The position numbers and the translations under genes are program-made. Shown here piece by piece: positions 12,167-24,829 of a stretch of 64,000 bases of DNA (its first letter is position 1; each line of letters starts with the position of its first letter). A model generated the notes under the pieces. That model was not told where the DNA came from. It worked only from the letters and a program-made list of their open reading frames with translations, and did no database searches. Source of the DNA: Archilochus colubris (taxonomy: Eukaryota; Chordata; Aves; Apodiformes; Trochilidae); contig CM041090.1 of assembly GCA_023079485.1 (NCBI GenBank), positions 13,030,425 to 13,094,424 on the forward strand, given 5' to 3'.

Positions 12167-12559
12167 GATGGTAGCACCACCCTGTCTAATGTCAGCGGCA
12201 TCCCCTGCCCTGCCTGCCTGTGCTCTGGCATCACAAGCCTGGACAGAATAAAAGTGGAGATATTTCCCAAAATGTCACTCCTGATCCCAGGCCCAAAGGT
12301 TTCATCCTCAAAGTGATTCCAGTCGTCAGCCACAAAATCGGTCCCAAAGATTGAGCAACAGACTGAACATTCATGTACCTTTTAAAAGCCACAATCTTAA
12401 AAGAGCTGAAAGGGGGTGGGGGTGGGGCTTTGTTTGTTTTAAAAATGGAATCTGAGATTAGATCTGACATTTCTACATCCACCCCCTACAGAAGAGGGAA
12501 CCCAGGGTCATGGGGTGTGTGGGCCTCAAAAGCTAGCTTTGTCTGGGAGTGGTTAATCT

Positions 12560-13000
12560 AATCATTGTTACATAGACATCTGTTATTTCTTCTGAAAAAT
12601 TGATGCTTTTGTGACACAATGATCCATCTATTTAGTACAACAGCCTGAGTAATTAAATTAAAAAAAGAATATTTTTGCGGGAGTATGTATGATAAAACTG
12701 CCATACCTCCTTGTACCAGCGAAAAGGCTGGAGAGGGGAGAGGGAAAAGGAGAGGAGTGCTTTAAGCCCTACATTGTTTTCTGCTGGCTAGAGGAAAACA
12801 TCTGTGAATTGTTTGGACTGAACCTTAGCAGGGACTGTCTGAATCTGTGTCATCTCTGTTTAATTTCAGGAAATGATGTCACAGAGCATTAAATAACAAT
12901 GCTGCGTGATTTATTTTTACTTGTACATGCTGTCCTAAGCATTTCAGTTACATGGCAGTGTTTCCAATTAAGTGCAAGCTTTCGGTTTTAAAAAATATAC
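12560..13000. promoter_or_regulatory. Candidate enhancer block with SOX-type sites
   Basis: Repeat-free block with TTAATCTAATCATTGTTACA (SOX core CATTGTT near 12573-12580, reverse of AACAATG), a second AACAATG at 12895-12901, TGATGTCA at 12874-12881, and TAATTAAATTAA near 12650-12662. Site words are common by chance in AT-rich DNA, so this is a candidate only. Confidence 0.4.
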
Positions 13001-13011
13001 TCAGTAATGCT

Positions 13012-13063
13012 TTTTTTTTTTTGGGTGGGGGGTGGGTATGGGGAGGCTGGGTATTTTAGGGGG
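13012..13063 (+). other. Poly-T followed by a G-quadruplex-type motif
   Basis: Six G runs of at least three (13023-25, 13027-32, 13034-36, 13040-43, 13049-51, 13059-63), most separated by loops of 1-7 nt, directly follow a T run. On the transcribed RNA the motif is on the sense side. Confidence 0.7.
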
Positions 13064-13259
13064 TCACCAAGGTTCAGGGCTGTCGGAGGGCTCCAGGCCC
13101 ATTTGTCATGTGCTTATTTGTAGTTGGGACTGGATGTCAGCACTCTCGTCACCCATGGCAACCTCCAGGACTGTGAGTTTGTTACAAAGACTGTCTGGGG
13201 GAGAAAAAAACTCTAAATATTCCGAACCGATCAGTCAAAAGACCTATTAGATAGTTATA

Positions 13260-13460
13260 GCCGGGCCTGCGTACTGTAGCTTCTGCCTTGATCAAACTTT
13301 CTGCACTCCCCCTTCTTCTGCAGAAGAATAGAGGACATAAGTCAATTCTGTCTGCCATCTGTCGCCTCTCTCCCCGCTCCTCAAATTAAAGAGACAGTCC
13401 GAAATTTAAATAATCGGATACAGTCACAGGAAGCCCGCCTGGAAATTATTACATTTGCAT
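13260..13460. promoter_or_regulatory. Candidate enhancer block with TTGATCAA dyad
   Basis: Repeat-free sequence of higher complexity than its surroundings, with palindromic TTGATCAA (13288-13295; both strands resemble a TCF/LEF core), AAATTTAAATAATCGGATA near 13402-13420 and AAATTATTACATTTGCAT near 13443-13460. It reads like vertebrate conserved noncoding DNA; function inferred. Confidence 0.42.
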
Positions 13461-13629
13461 TCAGGTTTTTCCTTTGACTTCTTGTTTTATTTTGAAGGGG
13501 GGTGGATCTTTATTGTACTTCTTTGGAGATCAAAATATGTTGTATGTTTCTGCTTCAAAAATAGCGTTCTCAGAAATACTGGATTTGCAGTGTCATCAAG
13601 TTGTTATCTAATAAGATTCCAAGTTATAT

Positions 13630-13670
13630 ATAGGGTGAAATTCACACACATGCATACACACACCAAACAA
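13630..13670. repeat. (CA)n-like microsatellite
   Basis: CACACACATGCATACACACACC: short interrupted CA repeat. Confidence 0.7.
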
Positions 13671-14159
13671 TACCCAAACCGAGAATCCTGCAAGGGATGA
13701 GCAAATGAAACGCACTGCCCCTCCAGCTCTCCCTTCCCCTCCCAAATCCCTGCCAGGCTGAGGGGCTGCAGTCAAGTCCTTTCACCGCAGTTGCAGGACA
13801 ATTTAGGCTCTTGAGCCTGCCTAAGTGTCCTTTTCCAGGCCTGCTATAATAGTTTGTTTGCACTACACTGTCTGATGTCAGCTAGTTATCTTTATTTTTG
13901 CCTCTCCTTTTTATTTATTTTTTTTTCCACTGCCCTGCCTGCTTTTGCCTCTTCCGCATCAACAGGCAGCAGAATGTATCAGGACTGCAGGCAAGGAGAA
14001 ATTCATTCGTGTGGCATATGAGGTCATCCACTGCCAAACCATCAAAAAATATGGTTGGATGTTACTTCCCAATTTAATATTTTACCTGCCATTTTCCAAC
14101 AGTGAATTACTGAGACCAGAGTGTAACAAAAAACATGTGCGTGATTTTAGTTGAGACTT

Positions 14160-15510
14160 GATTAAAAAGCCTTGGGTGAGCAAGCTTGATTGTGGCCTAG
14201 CAAAAGATAGGATCAGCCACTGGTGTTTTCTGGTTGTTATTGTCAGATTACAAAGCTTTGCAGAGTCAGTCTAGGAATCAGGTGGAAAGAAAAGAAGAAA
14301 AAATACCTAAGTAGAAGTAAAGAATTCTTTAAAGTAACTGAAACCAGGAAGTAGTAGTGACAGGAACTCATTTATATAGAATTGTGGCTTCGATGCTCAC
14401 AAGTAAAAGGGAATTTGACTAAAGGATATGCAAATATAAATAGTGTTTAAACATTCCAAGAATCTTGCACTAATAAATGTTGTGCACTGCACCCTTTGAA
14501 AATTGAGATCACAGTCAACTAGAGGTGAGAATTCTTTGAGTATCTTCAAGTTCTACTACCTAAACCAGCTGTCATCAGAAAACTTCTAGTTCCTCCCTTT
14601 CTCTATAGGGTGTTCACAAAAGTATATGTGTATATAAAGTAAGTTTTTAGGGAAAAGTAATTGCTCTTTTTTGTGCAAAGTGATACTGCCTCTCAGTTTT
14701 GCCTCAGGATGTTTATTTAAGACCTTCATTTCATCATCCATGAGAAGAGTAATTGGTTTTAAAGAGGCTTTCTGTAAAATTAGAGTTATACTGGGAAAGA
14801 AAAGTGTGTTTTTGCCAAAAGTCCCATGACTGCTAAGAAACAGAGATGTCAATTCTCATTGTTGTCTAATGAAGATAGTAGGTTATGGCAGACAATATTA
14901 CTTGTGGTGTCATGAAGTTTGCCTTGAGTTCCAATACTTAGAATATCATGCCTTACATATTTTACAGTTGATTGGCAGCAGTCATTTGTAGTATCCAAAG
15001 CAATCACTGGTATCTTTAAAGATTTATTATTGTCTTTAAGCATAATGGCAATACAGTTTTCATGCTTTTACATTTGCTATTTTTATTTTTAACTACTAGC
15101 CCCAAATCTGCCAGAATTAATTTCAGTTGTTTTGTCTAATACTGGATGATAGGTTGTCAACTCACTGTACAATGCCATAAAGATTTTTTTTAATCTTGGT
15201 TTTACCTTTTTACAATGGCAGTTTGAAACATGTTCACTTATGTCCATAAAATGTTTAAGATCTCATGACATCCCCTTCCAATCTCAGTGCAATGAATCAG
15301 AGTAGAGGCATCAGCAATTAGTTTAGTCTAGTGTTTTTTAAAAGTCTGCATATATTAATTTGTTTAATGTATAGAAATTTGGCTGTCTTGTGGATCAAGC
15401 TTTTATTTGGCCTGAAGTACATTTCAAAGTGGCAGCTTGATATTCTTAAGTGGTTATACTATGGAAACACTATCTGACTAAACTAAATAGCAACGGAAAA
15501 GCTCCTGCTC
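14160..15510. other. Unique AT-rich intron, nothing specific
   Basis: No gene, no recognised repeat family. Short open frames only. Confidence 0.5.
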
Positions 15511-15519
15511 ACTTTATAA

Positions 15520-15525
<6 letters not shown>

Positions 15526-15550
<25 letters not shown>

Positions 15551-15551
15551 A
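15526..15551. repeat. (TA)n microsatellite
   Basis: Uninterrupted AT alternation of 26 nt with imperfect TATA flanks on the left. Confidence 0.92.
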
Positions 15552-16109
15552 ACTACACAAAAAGAATAGGTTTTTGTAAGATCATAGCCTAATCTAGTCT
15601 ACTTTAAAGCTTCTTATACCAATTTAAGTCCCAAAGACAATGTAAGATTCATTGTTTGTTGATATTTTGTGAGAATACTTGGATCTTTATACAAGTGGTT
15701 TTCTTTCCTCATAGGTGAGGCAAAAAATGCAGGTTTTATTTCTCTGGGTCCAGTTTATTAGCAGATAATTCACAGGCTAGTGTCTTCTCAGTCGTGCTTC
15801 GATTAATCCCAGTGGATCTCCAGACACCATGGCAGATGAAGCAGTGAAATCAGAACAGGAGACAGACACACAGACAAAATTATGTGTCTTAAGTGTTAAA
15901 CTTTATAGCCACTTTATCCACAAACTATACTCAACAAGTCTTTCAAGGACCCTCTATTTTATGATAGAAAGACATACTTTTTTAGTGCTTAGCTATTTGT
16001 CACTTTCTGTTCTGTAGCTGAACTTTTTACTGGTGTCCACAGGATCCTTTATCACAAGCAAGCTCTGGCAGGCATGAGGAAATTTTAGTTCTGTTTTTGA
16101 CTGTGATCA

Positions 16110-16200
16110 TGGCAAGCATCATGCCTCAGTTTCCCTGTGTAAACAGTATGGCATAATGATGGTGAGCACTTTTCAGAGAACTTCTGATATTTACAGATAA
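16110..16200 (+). mobile_element. Possible MIR-like scrap
   Basis: ATGCCTCAGTTTCCCTGTGTAAACA followed by ATGGCATAATGATGG resembles MIR 'gcctcagtttcctcatctgtaaaatggggataataatag'. Short and diverged. Confidence 0.42.
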
Positions 16201-19090
16201 AAAAACTCTGCATGAGACCTTTGTCAGGTACTTCACCTCAGCCGAATTTCAGAGGCCTGCATTTCTGAACTATCATGGCAGTTATGCAATGCTTGTATAA
16301 ATACTTGACCTTCTGTAGTATTTGAAAGCTCAGGATGATTTTCTCTTTAGGAGGGAACATTTAATATAAAGAGTGTTGTATTTGTTCTGGTCCACTATGA
16401 AAATGATGGCATTTTATCGGGCAAGCTACTTGAGCCTCAAGTGGCTCAGGCCTGGGTTGTTTTTGTTTATCAGGTCCTTTCCTTTCTGGTGACCTGAAGG
16501 GGTGATTATTGCCTGCAAATGATATCAAATATCTTTCCCAGAAAGCAGCAAGAGAAAGAACCTTGGGCTTCAAATGCTAGCCCAGGAAAAATAGTCAGCA
16601 TAAGGGGAGTGCAATAGTATTAACAAATACATCTTTGTACTTCAAGAAGTCACCAGTGGATATTCCCCTGCTCAAGAGCCCAGGGAGTTTCCTGAAATGA
16701 AATAGGACTTTGGCAGCTTTCCAAACAGTCCTGATCCTTCTGCTGCCTCTGTTGATTTATCCAGGTGCTTCCCACTTGTGTAACCCACTTGTGCTTGAAT
16801 GAAGAAATGGGAAGCAGGAGGGTGACCTAGAGTAAAGAGTACGGGATAGAAAAGCTACTGCAAAGTCCCTGATTCATACTGGCAAGCTCCCTGCCTACGG
16901 AGGCTGAATGCAGTAAGCTGGCAGCTGTTTTGATAGTCTAGAAATGGAATATTCAGGGATACAGATTGTGAATAGTGAGAAAGGGCATGCTGTGTGTGAT
17001 AACAACCCAAATAAGGAGTCTTATGTGGTCAGAAAAGTGACGTGTATATTTGGGGGAATCAGCTAAAGAATGGTGCATAGGAATATACAGGTGCCTAGGA
17101 ATGGTGGCCCCTATGAATTGGAAGAAAAGTTGGTTACTTTGAGGGATCACATAAAAATATAAATGTTTTTTAAAGGATGCTTTAATTTCATCTAGAAACT
17201 GATATTCTGTTGAATTTTTTCAGATACAAAGTCGGAGATGAAATGGAAATATATGTGAAAATAGGTTAATTGTGAATAACAAAAAGTGGGAAAATAATTT
17301 AATTTACTTCTCCCTCCCACCTATCTTTACTATTTTGGCAGGCTATTCCAAGAGTTGTGTTACTTGGTCTCTTTTCTGTTCTCTTTCTTCCAGTGCCACA
17401 TGGACATTTTAATGCATGAACTAACATCTCTTAGGAAAGAGAGGTGGTATGAACTTCTCTGTGGATGGTGGAATGAGCTACAGAGTTTTAGTACAATCTG
17501 AAGAAGCCCACATTATTCCACATAGTATGCCTACTTACATCTCAATTTTAAATGGCCTGCTTTGTATGCATGTGTTGTAGGGTGGCCATTAAATGCCAAG
17601 CAAACACTTCTCAGACCAGAAAAAGTCCTGGTACACAGTACAAATCTATCCTAGGCTTTTGCAGACATTTCACTGCTATCATTAATCTTAGCTGTCCTGG
17701 CTCTTGTGAAACCTGAACTTACATCCCACAATGCTCTTGGATGCAAACAAACTTCAGAGAAAAAAAAAAAAGCCCTTGCCTCTTTCTGTCTCTTCTCTTC
17801 CCCTAAATTTCCCCAATTAGAGAGCAAAAATACTTGCAAAGGACATTAAATCCCACTATGAATCCATGCAAAACTATATGTGCAGCAGGAAAATAAAATG
17901 TCTAGAAGCAAACAAGACTGTTGTATTGCCAGCATGGATGCAAACGAAGGTAGCACCAGACCTGTTAAACTATCTGAATACTGCTCAAATCCCTAGCTGA
18001 AAATGTCTGATATTGCTCTCTCTGATTTGGTGATGCTGTAAGGTGCTCCTGGACAAGCACTGTGGCAAACTTCTTGCTGAGGCTGAACGCTCTTTCCAAC
18101 AAGGCCAGGGGGCTCATGAGCTTTTTCTACTCAGTGCCCTGTAGGCTCACTCTGAGAAGAGGCCAAATATCTCACAACTGAGCTGGTGGGAAATTCAAAC
18201 AGTTCTAAGCAAGGAAGTCAATAGAGCTGCTGCAGTGAAAGGTAGTGCTCAGAGTGAGATCACTGTGTTATGATCTCATGCTGAACATCAGGACTGTTTT
18301 TTTCCTTGATTATAAAACTAGCCTGAGGCCAGTCTGGTGAGAGTCTAAGAAAGATACAGAAGGATGTTTGGAGAGCCTGGACTACCAGGGCCCTTATTCC
18401 CAAAAAAAGTGTAGCAGAGACTGAAAGAAGATGAGAGAAATGAGAGCTGTATTGTTATTTTGAGTGCTCTCCCCATCCATCCCAACAATATAAGATCTAC
18501 ACATACACACAGAATGTGCATACTGAATCAGTCAATAAGCAGAGGCTACAAGCAGAAAAGAGGAGAAATTACTGAGCAAGAACAAAATGCCTTGCAGGAA
18601 TAATGGAATTCAAGAACTGAAAAAAATATCCAGCCCCGTTGTTGAGACTGCAGAGCAATCTGTGGTAGTGCCTTTGCTTAGCACTTTTAAAACTATACTC
18701 CAAAAAGCATTTGAAGAAATACCGCTGAGAAACATCTTGCATTCCTGGGGTTACACTAAAGCAGTGTTGCCTGAAGCATTTATCACATTTCCACGTTTTC
18801 TTATTAATGATTAAAAACTGAAAAATATCTTGAAATTAGAGCCATTTCCAGAAGGAACCCTTCGCAAATTTGGCTTCCTTTAGGTTTAAGTTTTTTCAAC
18901 TTTTAAAAGAATATTTCATTTGTCTGTCAGTAGAAAAATTAACTGATGATATCAAACTAAAAATGGGTGTGGGACCCAAAAGAAAGGATTAAACTTGAGA
19001 AATATTCAATTACTGTTCCTTCAGGCATTGGGAAATTGAGTGCCTGCTGAAGGTCAGCCAGGCTTGGGCTCTGTCAGACCAACAAAGGAA
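16201..19090. other. Unique intron sequence, nothing specific
   Basis: No recognisable exon, RNA gene or strong repeat. An 11-12-nt A run sits at 17760-17771. Confidence 0.5.
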
Positions 19091-19105
19091 GCAGGTTCCA
19101 CTTGA

Positions 19106-19140
19106 GGACCTTATGTTATGTTATGTTGAATTATGTTATG
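19106..19140. repeat. (TTATG)n short tandem repeat
   Basis: TTATG units: CTTATGTTATGTTATGTTGA then ATTATGTTATGG. It lies about 25 bp upstream of a CR1 fragment. Confidence 0.75.
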
Positions 19141-19164
19141 GGCAGAGAATGGATTGAGAACAAC

Positions 19165-19495
19165 CATGAGGAAAAGGACCTGAGGGTGTTGGTTGATGAA
19201 GCTCAACACAAGCAAGCAACGTATTCTTGCAGCCCAGAAAGCCAACTGTATCCTGGACTACATCAAAAGTGGTGTGGCCAGGAGGTCAAGGGAGATGATT
19301 CTCCTCCTCTACTCTGCTCTGGTGAGACCCCACCTGCAGAAATGTGCCCAGTTCTGGAGGCACCAGTACAGAACTGGAAGTGTTCAAGGCCAGGTAGGAC
19401 AGCACTTGGAGCAGCATGGGATGTGTCCCTGCCCATGGCAGCAAGTTTGGAACCAGGTGATTTTCAAGGAGCCTTCCACCCCAACCATATGATTT
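19165..19495 (+). mobile_element. CR1 LINE 3'-end fragment with internal deletion
   Basis: Follows avian CR1 3' sequence in order: GAGGAAAAGGACCTGAGGGTGTTGG, a CTCAACACAAGCAAGCAAC-like piece, GTGGTGTGGCCAGGAGGTCAAGGGAG, CTCTGCTCTGGTGAGACCCCACCTGCAG and TGCCCAGTTCTGG. It then jumps to ACTGGAAGTGTTCAAGGCCAGGTAGGACAGC, GTCCCTGCCCATGGCAG, GGAACCAGGTGATTTTCAAGGAGCCTTCCACCCCAACCAT. CR1 is a non-LTR retrotransposon, usually 5'-truncated. The middle of the 3' region is missing. Open frames through it (up to 133 codons) are not genes. Confidence 0.92.
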
Positions 19496-19499
19496 TAAA

Positions 19500-20145
19500 T
19501 TAAAACCAGCTCCCTTTCAGATATTCAGACAGAGACTGTGTCACGATACATACACCGCTCTCCGTTCATAGTATGTGATATTTCACAAATATCTGGCAGA
19601 AGTATAGCTCTGAGGTGAACCAGCTTAATGTTCTCCAATTTTTCTGGCATCTTTTCCAGAACTGTCGCTAATGAAACATAACCCAAACCACCAAAAGTTG
19701 TTTGAGCATTCAAAACCTATATTGATGTTTTAAGGACATGAATCCAATGCAAATATTGTGCTAAATTACAGTGATTATGGATCTACATGGAAATTTGGAT
19801 GACAAAACAGGTGAACACCATGAGTTTTTAACCTGTTTTTCACTTACAGACTTTTATAGTAACTTGACTGAGGGATATTTAAAACAAAGTTTGAGTCCTC
19901 AAAGAGGCAGAATGACCCCAAGAAAATAAAACCAGTGAATAAACCAGCTGACTAAAACCAGTGAATTTCACACAGCTTTTCTCAAAAGCATCAAGAAGAA
20001 AGAGATTGTATTTTGAATTTAAAATTAAATTTTTCCCTTGAACATTATAATAATGTAACTGTGGGGTTCCACCTTTACCTCAATGACTTCCAGGTCAAAT
20101 GAGCTCGGTGCATGGCAGAAAAATGCTTTGTTTTTAAATTTTCTT

Positions 20146-20176
<31 letters not shown>

Positions 20177-23100
20177 ATTGTCAGATTCAGAAATTTAGCC
20201 TGGGATCTGAGATCCAAGTTGGATTCTTTCTGTTTCATTTATTGGCAGTAATAAGGATTATACAATAACAGTAATGTTGCAATTACAATAGTAAATCTAG
20301 GCAATTACAGTAATAAATGGACGATGGAGTGGCCAGAATAAAGTCCAGTTTTCTTGCCTATAGCTTGGCTGGCTTTATGAAGAAAAATAGTACAGGCTTT
20401 TAGTATGTTTTTATGTCAATGGCATGTTTTGTCAGCAGAGAAACAAATGCAATTCAGACACACAGGGACATAAATCTGTTGAGTAAGTCAGTCAGTTTTC
20501 AGAATACCACCTCTTAGTTTTGTTGGTATACTTTTGGTCTGGGCTTTTTGGTTGTTTTAGGAGTGAAGTGACTGGGCAATGATCTCTTTTTCTGCCTCTT
20601 AATTATCCTTCCCAGCCATAGGCTTGTATATCCGTTTTAAAGATGCTGTTGACCTGATGTGCCTTTCTTAGGATTTTGATACAAAATTCAGAAGTTTACC
20701 TCCATGAGAAAAGAGAGCAGGAGCTTTCTGTGGCTGCCTGTTGAAGTCCTTGTAGCTGCAGAAGTGGCAAGTGCTGACCTTTGCTCTCTGAGCAAGCAGT
20801 CTTCTGGCAAAGAACTGAGTTTTCCTACTGCTCTTCAGAACTGTAAATAATGTTAGTACACCCTGAATTCAGTGCATGCAGCACTTTACATTACTATTGC
20901 GTATCTTAAAATAAACAGCATTGCAAGCTGTTTATTTTGGTGTTACTATGTATGCATTTTTTAAACAGTGGTTACTTAAACAAATGTCTCTGTTCCCACA
21001 GCACTTAAAAGCTGCTGTTTGCTCATTGTGGTTTTTGGGTTTTGTCACTTTTGTTTTGATTATTTCTGAAAATCACACTTGAGGATACAGAAGACAGGAG
21101 TAAGTTGTACTTGATCCAAACAAATGCTTCATGTCACAGCTTTTTCTTTATACCAGCTTTTCCCATGTTCCCAGCAGAAGTAATAATTTTGGTTTAGATC
21201 AAACTTAGAGATCACAAGTATTCCAGATTGGATCAGACTTTCCTCAAATGTATTTCTGCAGGTCAGTCAGACCATGCATGTGTTATCAGAATTTGCTGTC
21301 AGAGGTAGCAAAATAATGTTAGTACAGATTATTAATTTATTGCTCAGTGAAACAAAAGTGAGGGGATGAAAATTTAAGGAAGTGAGGGTTCTTACATCTC
21401 CTTTCCCTCTCTCTTATCCATCTTCATTTATCCACTCTAAAAACCTCAAGTGCTAGAACCATGAATGCAAACTTCTGTAGTTGGAAACGCTGATAAGAAA
21501 TTGATGGGAAAGCCCTTATCAATGGCATCAACCTTTCCAAGCCATATTGTCATAGATTTGTGGCCCTCCATCTACCCCGGGAACTCAGAGGATGATTGTT
21601 GGTCTGTGGCATTTCTGCTAAAGGACTGTGTGCTCTACACTGTTTTTCATCTTTAGTGGAGAGCTTTCAGGGATGACTCTGCTTTTTTGCTAAGCCACAT
21701 GCACCATTCACAGATCTCCATGTATTTGGCAAATGGCAGTAAAGGGGTTAGGAACAAAGTTGTTATTAGTACCTCTCCTCACTCTCCCCACCTTTATAAA
21801 AAGTGACTGTTTAATAGTCTGTATGTGGCTATGGATGTGACTATGTTCCACTTTGCAGTTTTTTCCTAGGTCATCTTCAAACAGTCCTTTTTGCTAGGGA
21901 AGAAAAGACAGTCTGTGGAACTGTGTCATAAGAGGTTAAGTCAGAAGTCAGAGACTTCCTCTGAGTGGCAGTCGCTCCACTACAAGGAACACTGAGGACA
22001 AGTGTTGGACAAGGATGGTAGCAAGGCCATCATCATGTAATTCTTAGCAGAAGCAACTGTGATTGATAAGTTGGAGTGTATATGTTGTTAAATATTGTTG
22101 TCATCTAACCACCTTCTGTCACTCATTTCTGAGAGAAAGAGTGACGCTGGGCAGTTATAAAAGTGCTGGGGTGATTCTAGTGTGGAAGAGGCTTAACAAG
22201 AGTGCTCCAACAAACCTGGGAGCCATCACTAAATGGTATGAGGTACTGACCTAGTTCCTGGCCAGCCACTGGTTCAGAAAGCCACAAGCAGAAGTGTTTT
22301 GTTCCCCCATGTTTGGAAATAGTTGAGAACTGAGTGTGAATTACTGGTTTGTAGAGCTGGCAAAGGCTGTCTGTCTTTTTGCAACAGAAAGTAATCTCTT
22401 CACTCAACTGCTTATTGTCCAGGATTTTAATCAAGCAAGAGCCTTAGATTAGGAAAATAAGTGTTTGAGAAAAACTGTGAGTGCAGTTCTTTAACAACTT
22501 GTGTTGACTATAAACCAGTTTGTCCTCCTTAATTATGGTCTTCAAAGATAAACAGGTTCAAGGGAGTGCTACAGTCTTTGGCACAAATACAGCATATTTC
22601 TGGGCTTTGTTGAGCAAGTTGTGTGTTACTGAGGAAAAAACATAAAGTTGCCTGTATTTTTTGAAGTAGTTAATATTTATTATTTTTTATTTATAGCTCA
22701 GCAGGTTTTGATTTTCAGCATTGTGTATGCATCCCTTTGCCTCAGGACGTTGATACACAGGATAACTCCTGCTCCCTCAGTAGAACAACTATGTGACAAT
22801 TAAGGATGAGAGGAGCATCAGATAAAGACAACTGGCCAACAGCAAAGCACTTGGACTATGTCATTCTAATGCCTGAGGGAGGACATTACAATATACCAGT
22901 GTTCCCCAGCATTCCTATTCTGTCCTAACCTTTTAATCTAATTTGCAGAGCTACTCCTTTTTCTTTTGTAAATTTTATTTTATTTATTATTTTTAGCTGC
23001 CAATTATTTTTCTCCTAATCAACCCAACTACAAGGCTTCCAGGTCTTACTCTGCTGCTTTTCCTCTCACTGAGATATGGATTAAATCTTACACAGTGTTA

Positions 23101-23650
23101 ATATATGTATTTGAAATAGTTTTACATACTTTTTTCCAGTGATAATACTATGCTGACTCCCTAATTTGTGACTGAGATGACTAATGTCATTATGAACATT
23201 CCTCCTCTTCCATCTGAGAGGTAGAAGATGGTAGAATGATTATAATATTTTAATGGTCTTAACAGAAATGAAAAGCACTTAGCAGCAGAAAAGTTTTGTG
23301 AGAAGGAAAAGGTAATATTAAATGTTTTAAAAACATCTAAGCAAATGTTTTTGTCTTGCTTTTGACAAAATAAGGTCTGCTGTATTGGCCAGACCAATAG
23401 TACACTGAGCCAGATAAGGATCCAGAGTTGGTGTTGATGGGGCCAAGAAATGATGCAAGTGTAGGACAATCCCAGAAGGTCTAGTGCATCCTCCAAGCTT
23501 CTGGCAGGCAGAAGTTTAAAGACTTTCTGAGCTGGAAGAGTTTAATTTTGGGCTATTTAATACTTTGGGGACATTTGTTAGAAAATGTCATGATATGGAA
23601 TGGGTCATCTGAATATACCTCACATTTCTTGATGCACAGACCTAAGTTTC
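19500..23650. other. Unique intron sequence
   Basis: No gene seen. A 21-nt T run is at 20152-20172. The sequence is otherwise unique, AT-rich and without recognised families. Confidence 0.5.
20152..20172. repeat. Poly-T tract of 21
   Basis: Twenty-one uninterrupted T, preceded by a CTTT-rich stretch. Confidence 0.85.
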
Positions 23651-23660
23651 TAAACTATAA

Positions 23661-23702
23661 TAAAATAAATAAATAAATAAATAAAAAGAGAGAGAGAGAG
23701 CA
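23661..23702. repeat. (AAAT)n then (AG)n microsatellite
   Basis: AAAT units (23663-23684) run directly into AGAGAGAGAGAGAG (23687-23701). Confidence 0.92.
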
Positions 23703-23879
23703 AGGATATCACTTTACATTTGGTTTTAAATTAAACCTGCTTGCTTTCATGTAGCAACAGGAAAAACTTCAGATCTCTGCAGATTTCTTAGAAATTTTTG
23801 TGATGTGTAGAAAAACTGTTTTCTTCTTCATTTGGAGAGAACCCTGAGAAGATCAGGCCAAGTCTTCTCAATATCCCAT

Positions 23880-24290
23880 TCTCCACCACCCTGATCCTTT
23901 TCTCCACGTGATTGGCGCTGGCAAAACAAACCCCTGATCAGTCGGTGTAATTGGTAGCGCGCTTAAAGAAATATCCCTACTGTGGTCAGGTTGAAAGCTG
24001 TCACACATTTTTGACATAACCTAATCATGTGCAAAGCTGAACCTTTGGTAGCTAGCTTTTGCAGATCTTACCCCCTCCCTTTTTTTTTTTTTCCCTGTTC
24101 CTTTCTTTTTCACATGGCCCCTTTGGAGCTGCTGGCGGGCGTTGTTGAGAAGTTGCTACCGTTGATACAGTTGCGATTAATCACAGTCTGCCATGTTGTG
24201 ACGCAGGGTCTAATAACATCCCATTGAGCTGCCCTTGTATGCTGGAGGCTTACCAACAGCATTAGGCCTTTGATATTCATCTCACACCAG
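23880..24290. promoter_or_regulatory. Candidate enhancer block with E-box and CCAAT-type sites
   Basis: Repeat-poor block, richer in CpG than its surroundings, with the E-box CACGTG (23905-23910) abutting ATTGG (23911-23915), a GGTAGCGCGCTTAAAG segment near 23951-23966 and TTAATCACAGTCTGCCATG near 24178-24196. Its look matches conserved developmental noncoding elements. It is the first of four such blocks up to 25480. Function inferred. Confidence 0.42.
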
Positions 24291-24309
24291 GATAAAGAAA
24301 ATGTAGAGT

Positions 24310-24373
24310 TGTTTTTTTTTTAAAAAACAACAACCTGCAAATAGGCAAAGAACAAAAAAAAAGGGGGGGGAAA
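24310..24373. repeat. A/T and G homopolymer tracts
   Basis: T run, A runs with AAC interruptions, and eight G at about 24363-24370. Low complexity. Confidence 0.75.
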
Positions 24374-24399
24374 ACATAGCAAAATCAAAAACAGACACG

Positions 24400-24730
24400 C
24401 TTTCTGTGTGCTGCTTCGTTTACCACGGGAGAAGCAAAGCTATAAATCTCTGCTGTGTTGTTTGAAAATTGAACATGCGGCTGCTAAATTTATCATTCAT
24501 TCTTTGTTGTTTCTGGGTAGTAGCTGCCTGACTTGGCTGACTTTGGTTTCTGTCCCCTCCTCGGTAACAATTTTCGTTGTTGCTGTTGTTTCAATACTTT
24601 ACACCCGCAGATCGAAATTGTATTGGATCAAAGAATACTGGAGTATTTAGTAAAGTATTCATAAAGGGGAGGAGGAACAAATTTGCTGCATGTTGCACAT
24701 CGTGCTTCCTTGGCAACTGATTCCCTCACA
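24400..24730. promoter_or_regulatory. Candidate conserved noncoding block
   Basis: Unique block with TTTATCATTCATTCTTTG, TTGGATCAAAGAATACTGG and AGTATTCATAAAGGGG words. It lies between low-complexity tracts and next to similar blocks. Support is compositional only. Confidence 0.32.
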
Positions 24731-24829
24731 TTCATAATAACAGGAACATAATTTTTAAAAAAGCAGCATGGGGGGGGGATGATTTTTAATTTTTAATTCT
24801 TTTTTAAGATGAGAGTCTTTGAATAAAAT

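Noticed and set aside
12412..12427. G-rich run GGGGGTGGGGGTGGGG
   Set aside because: Only three separated runs, so not a canonical four-run quadruplex motif on its own.
19102..19503. 133-codon frame on the + strand
   Set aside because: It lies in the CR1 3' region, which is noncoding in the element.
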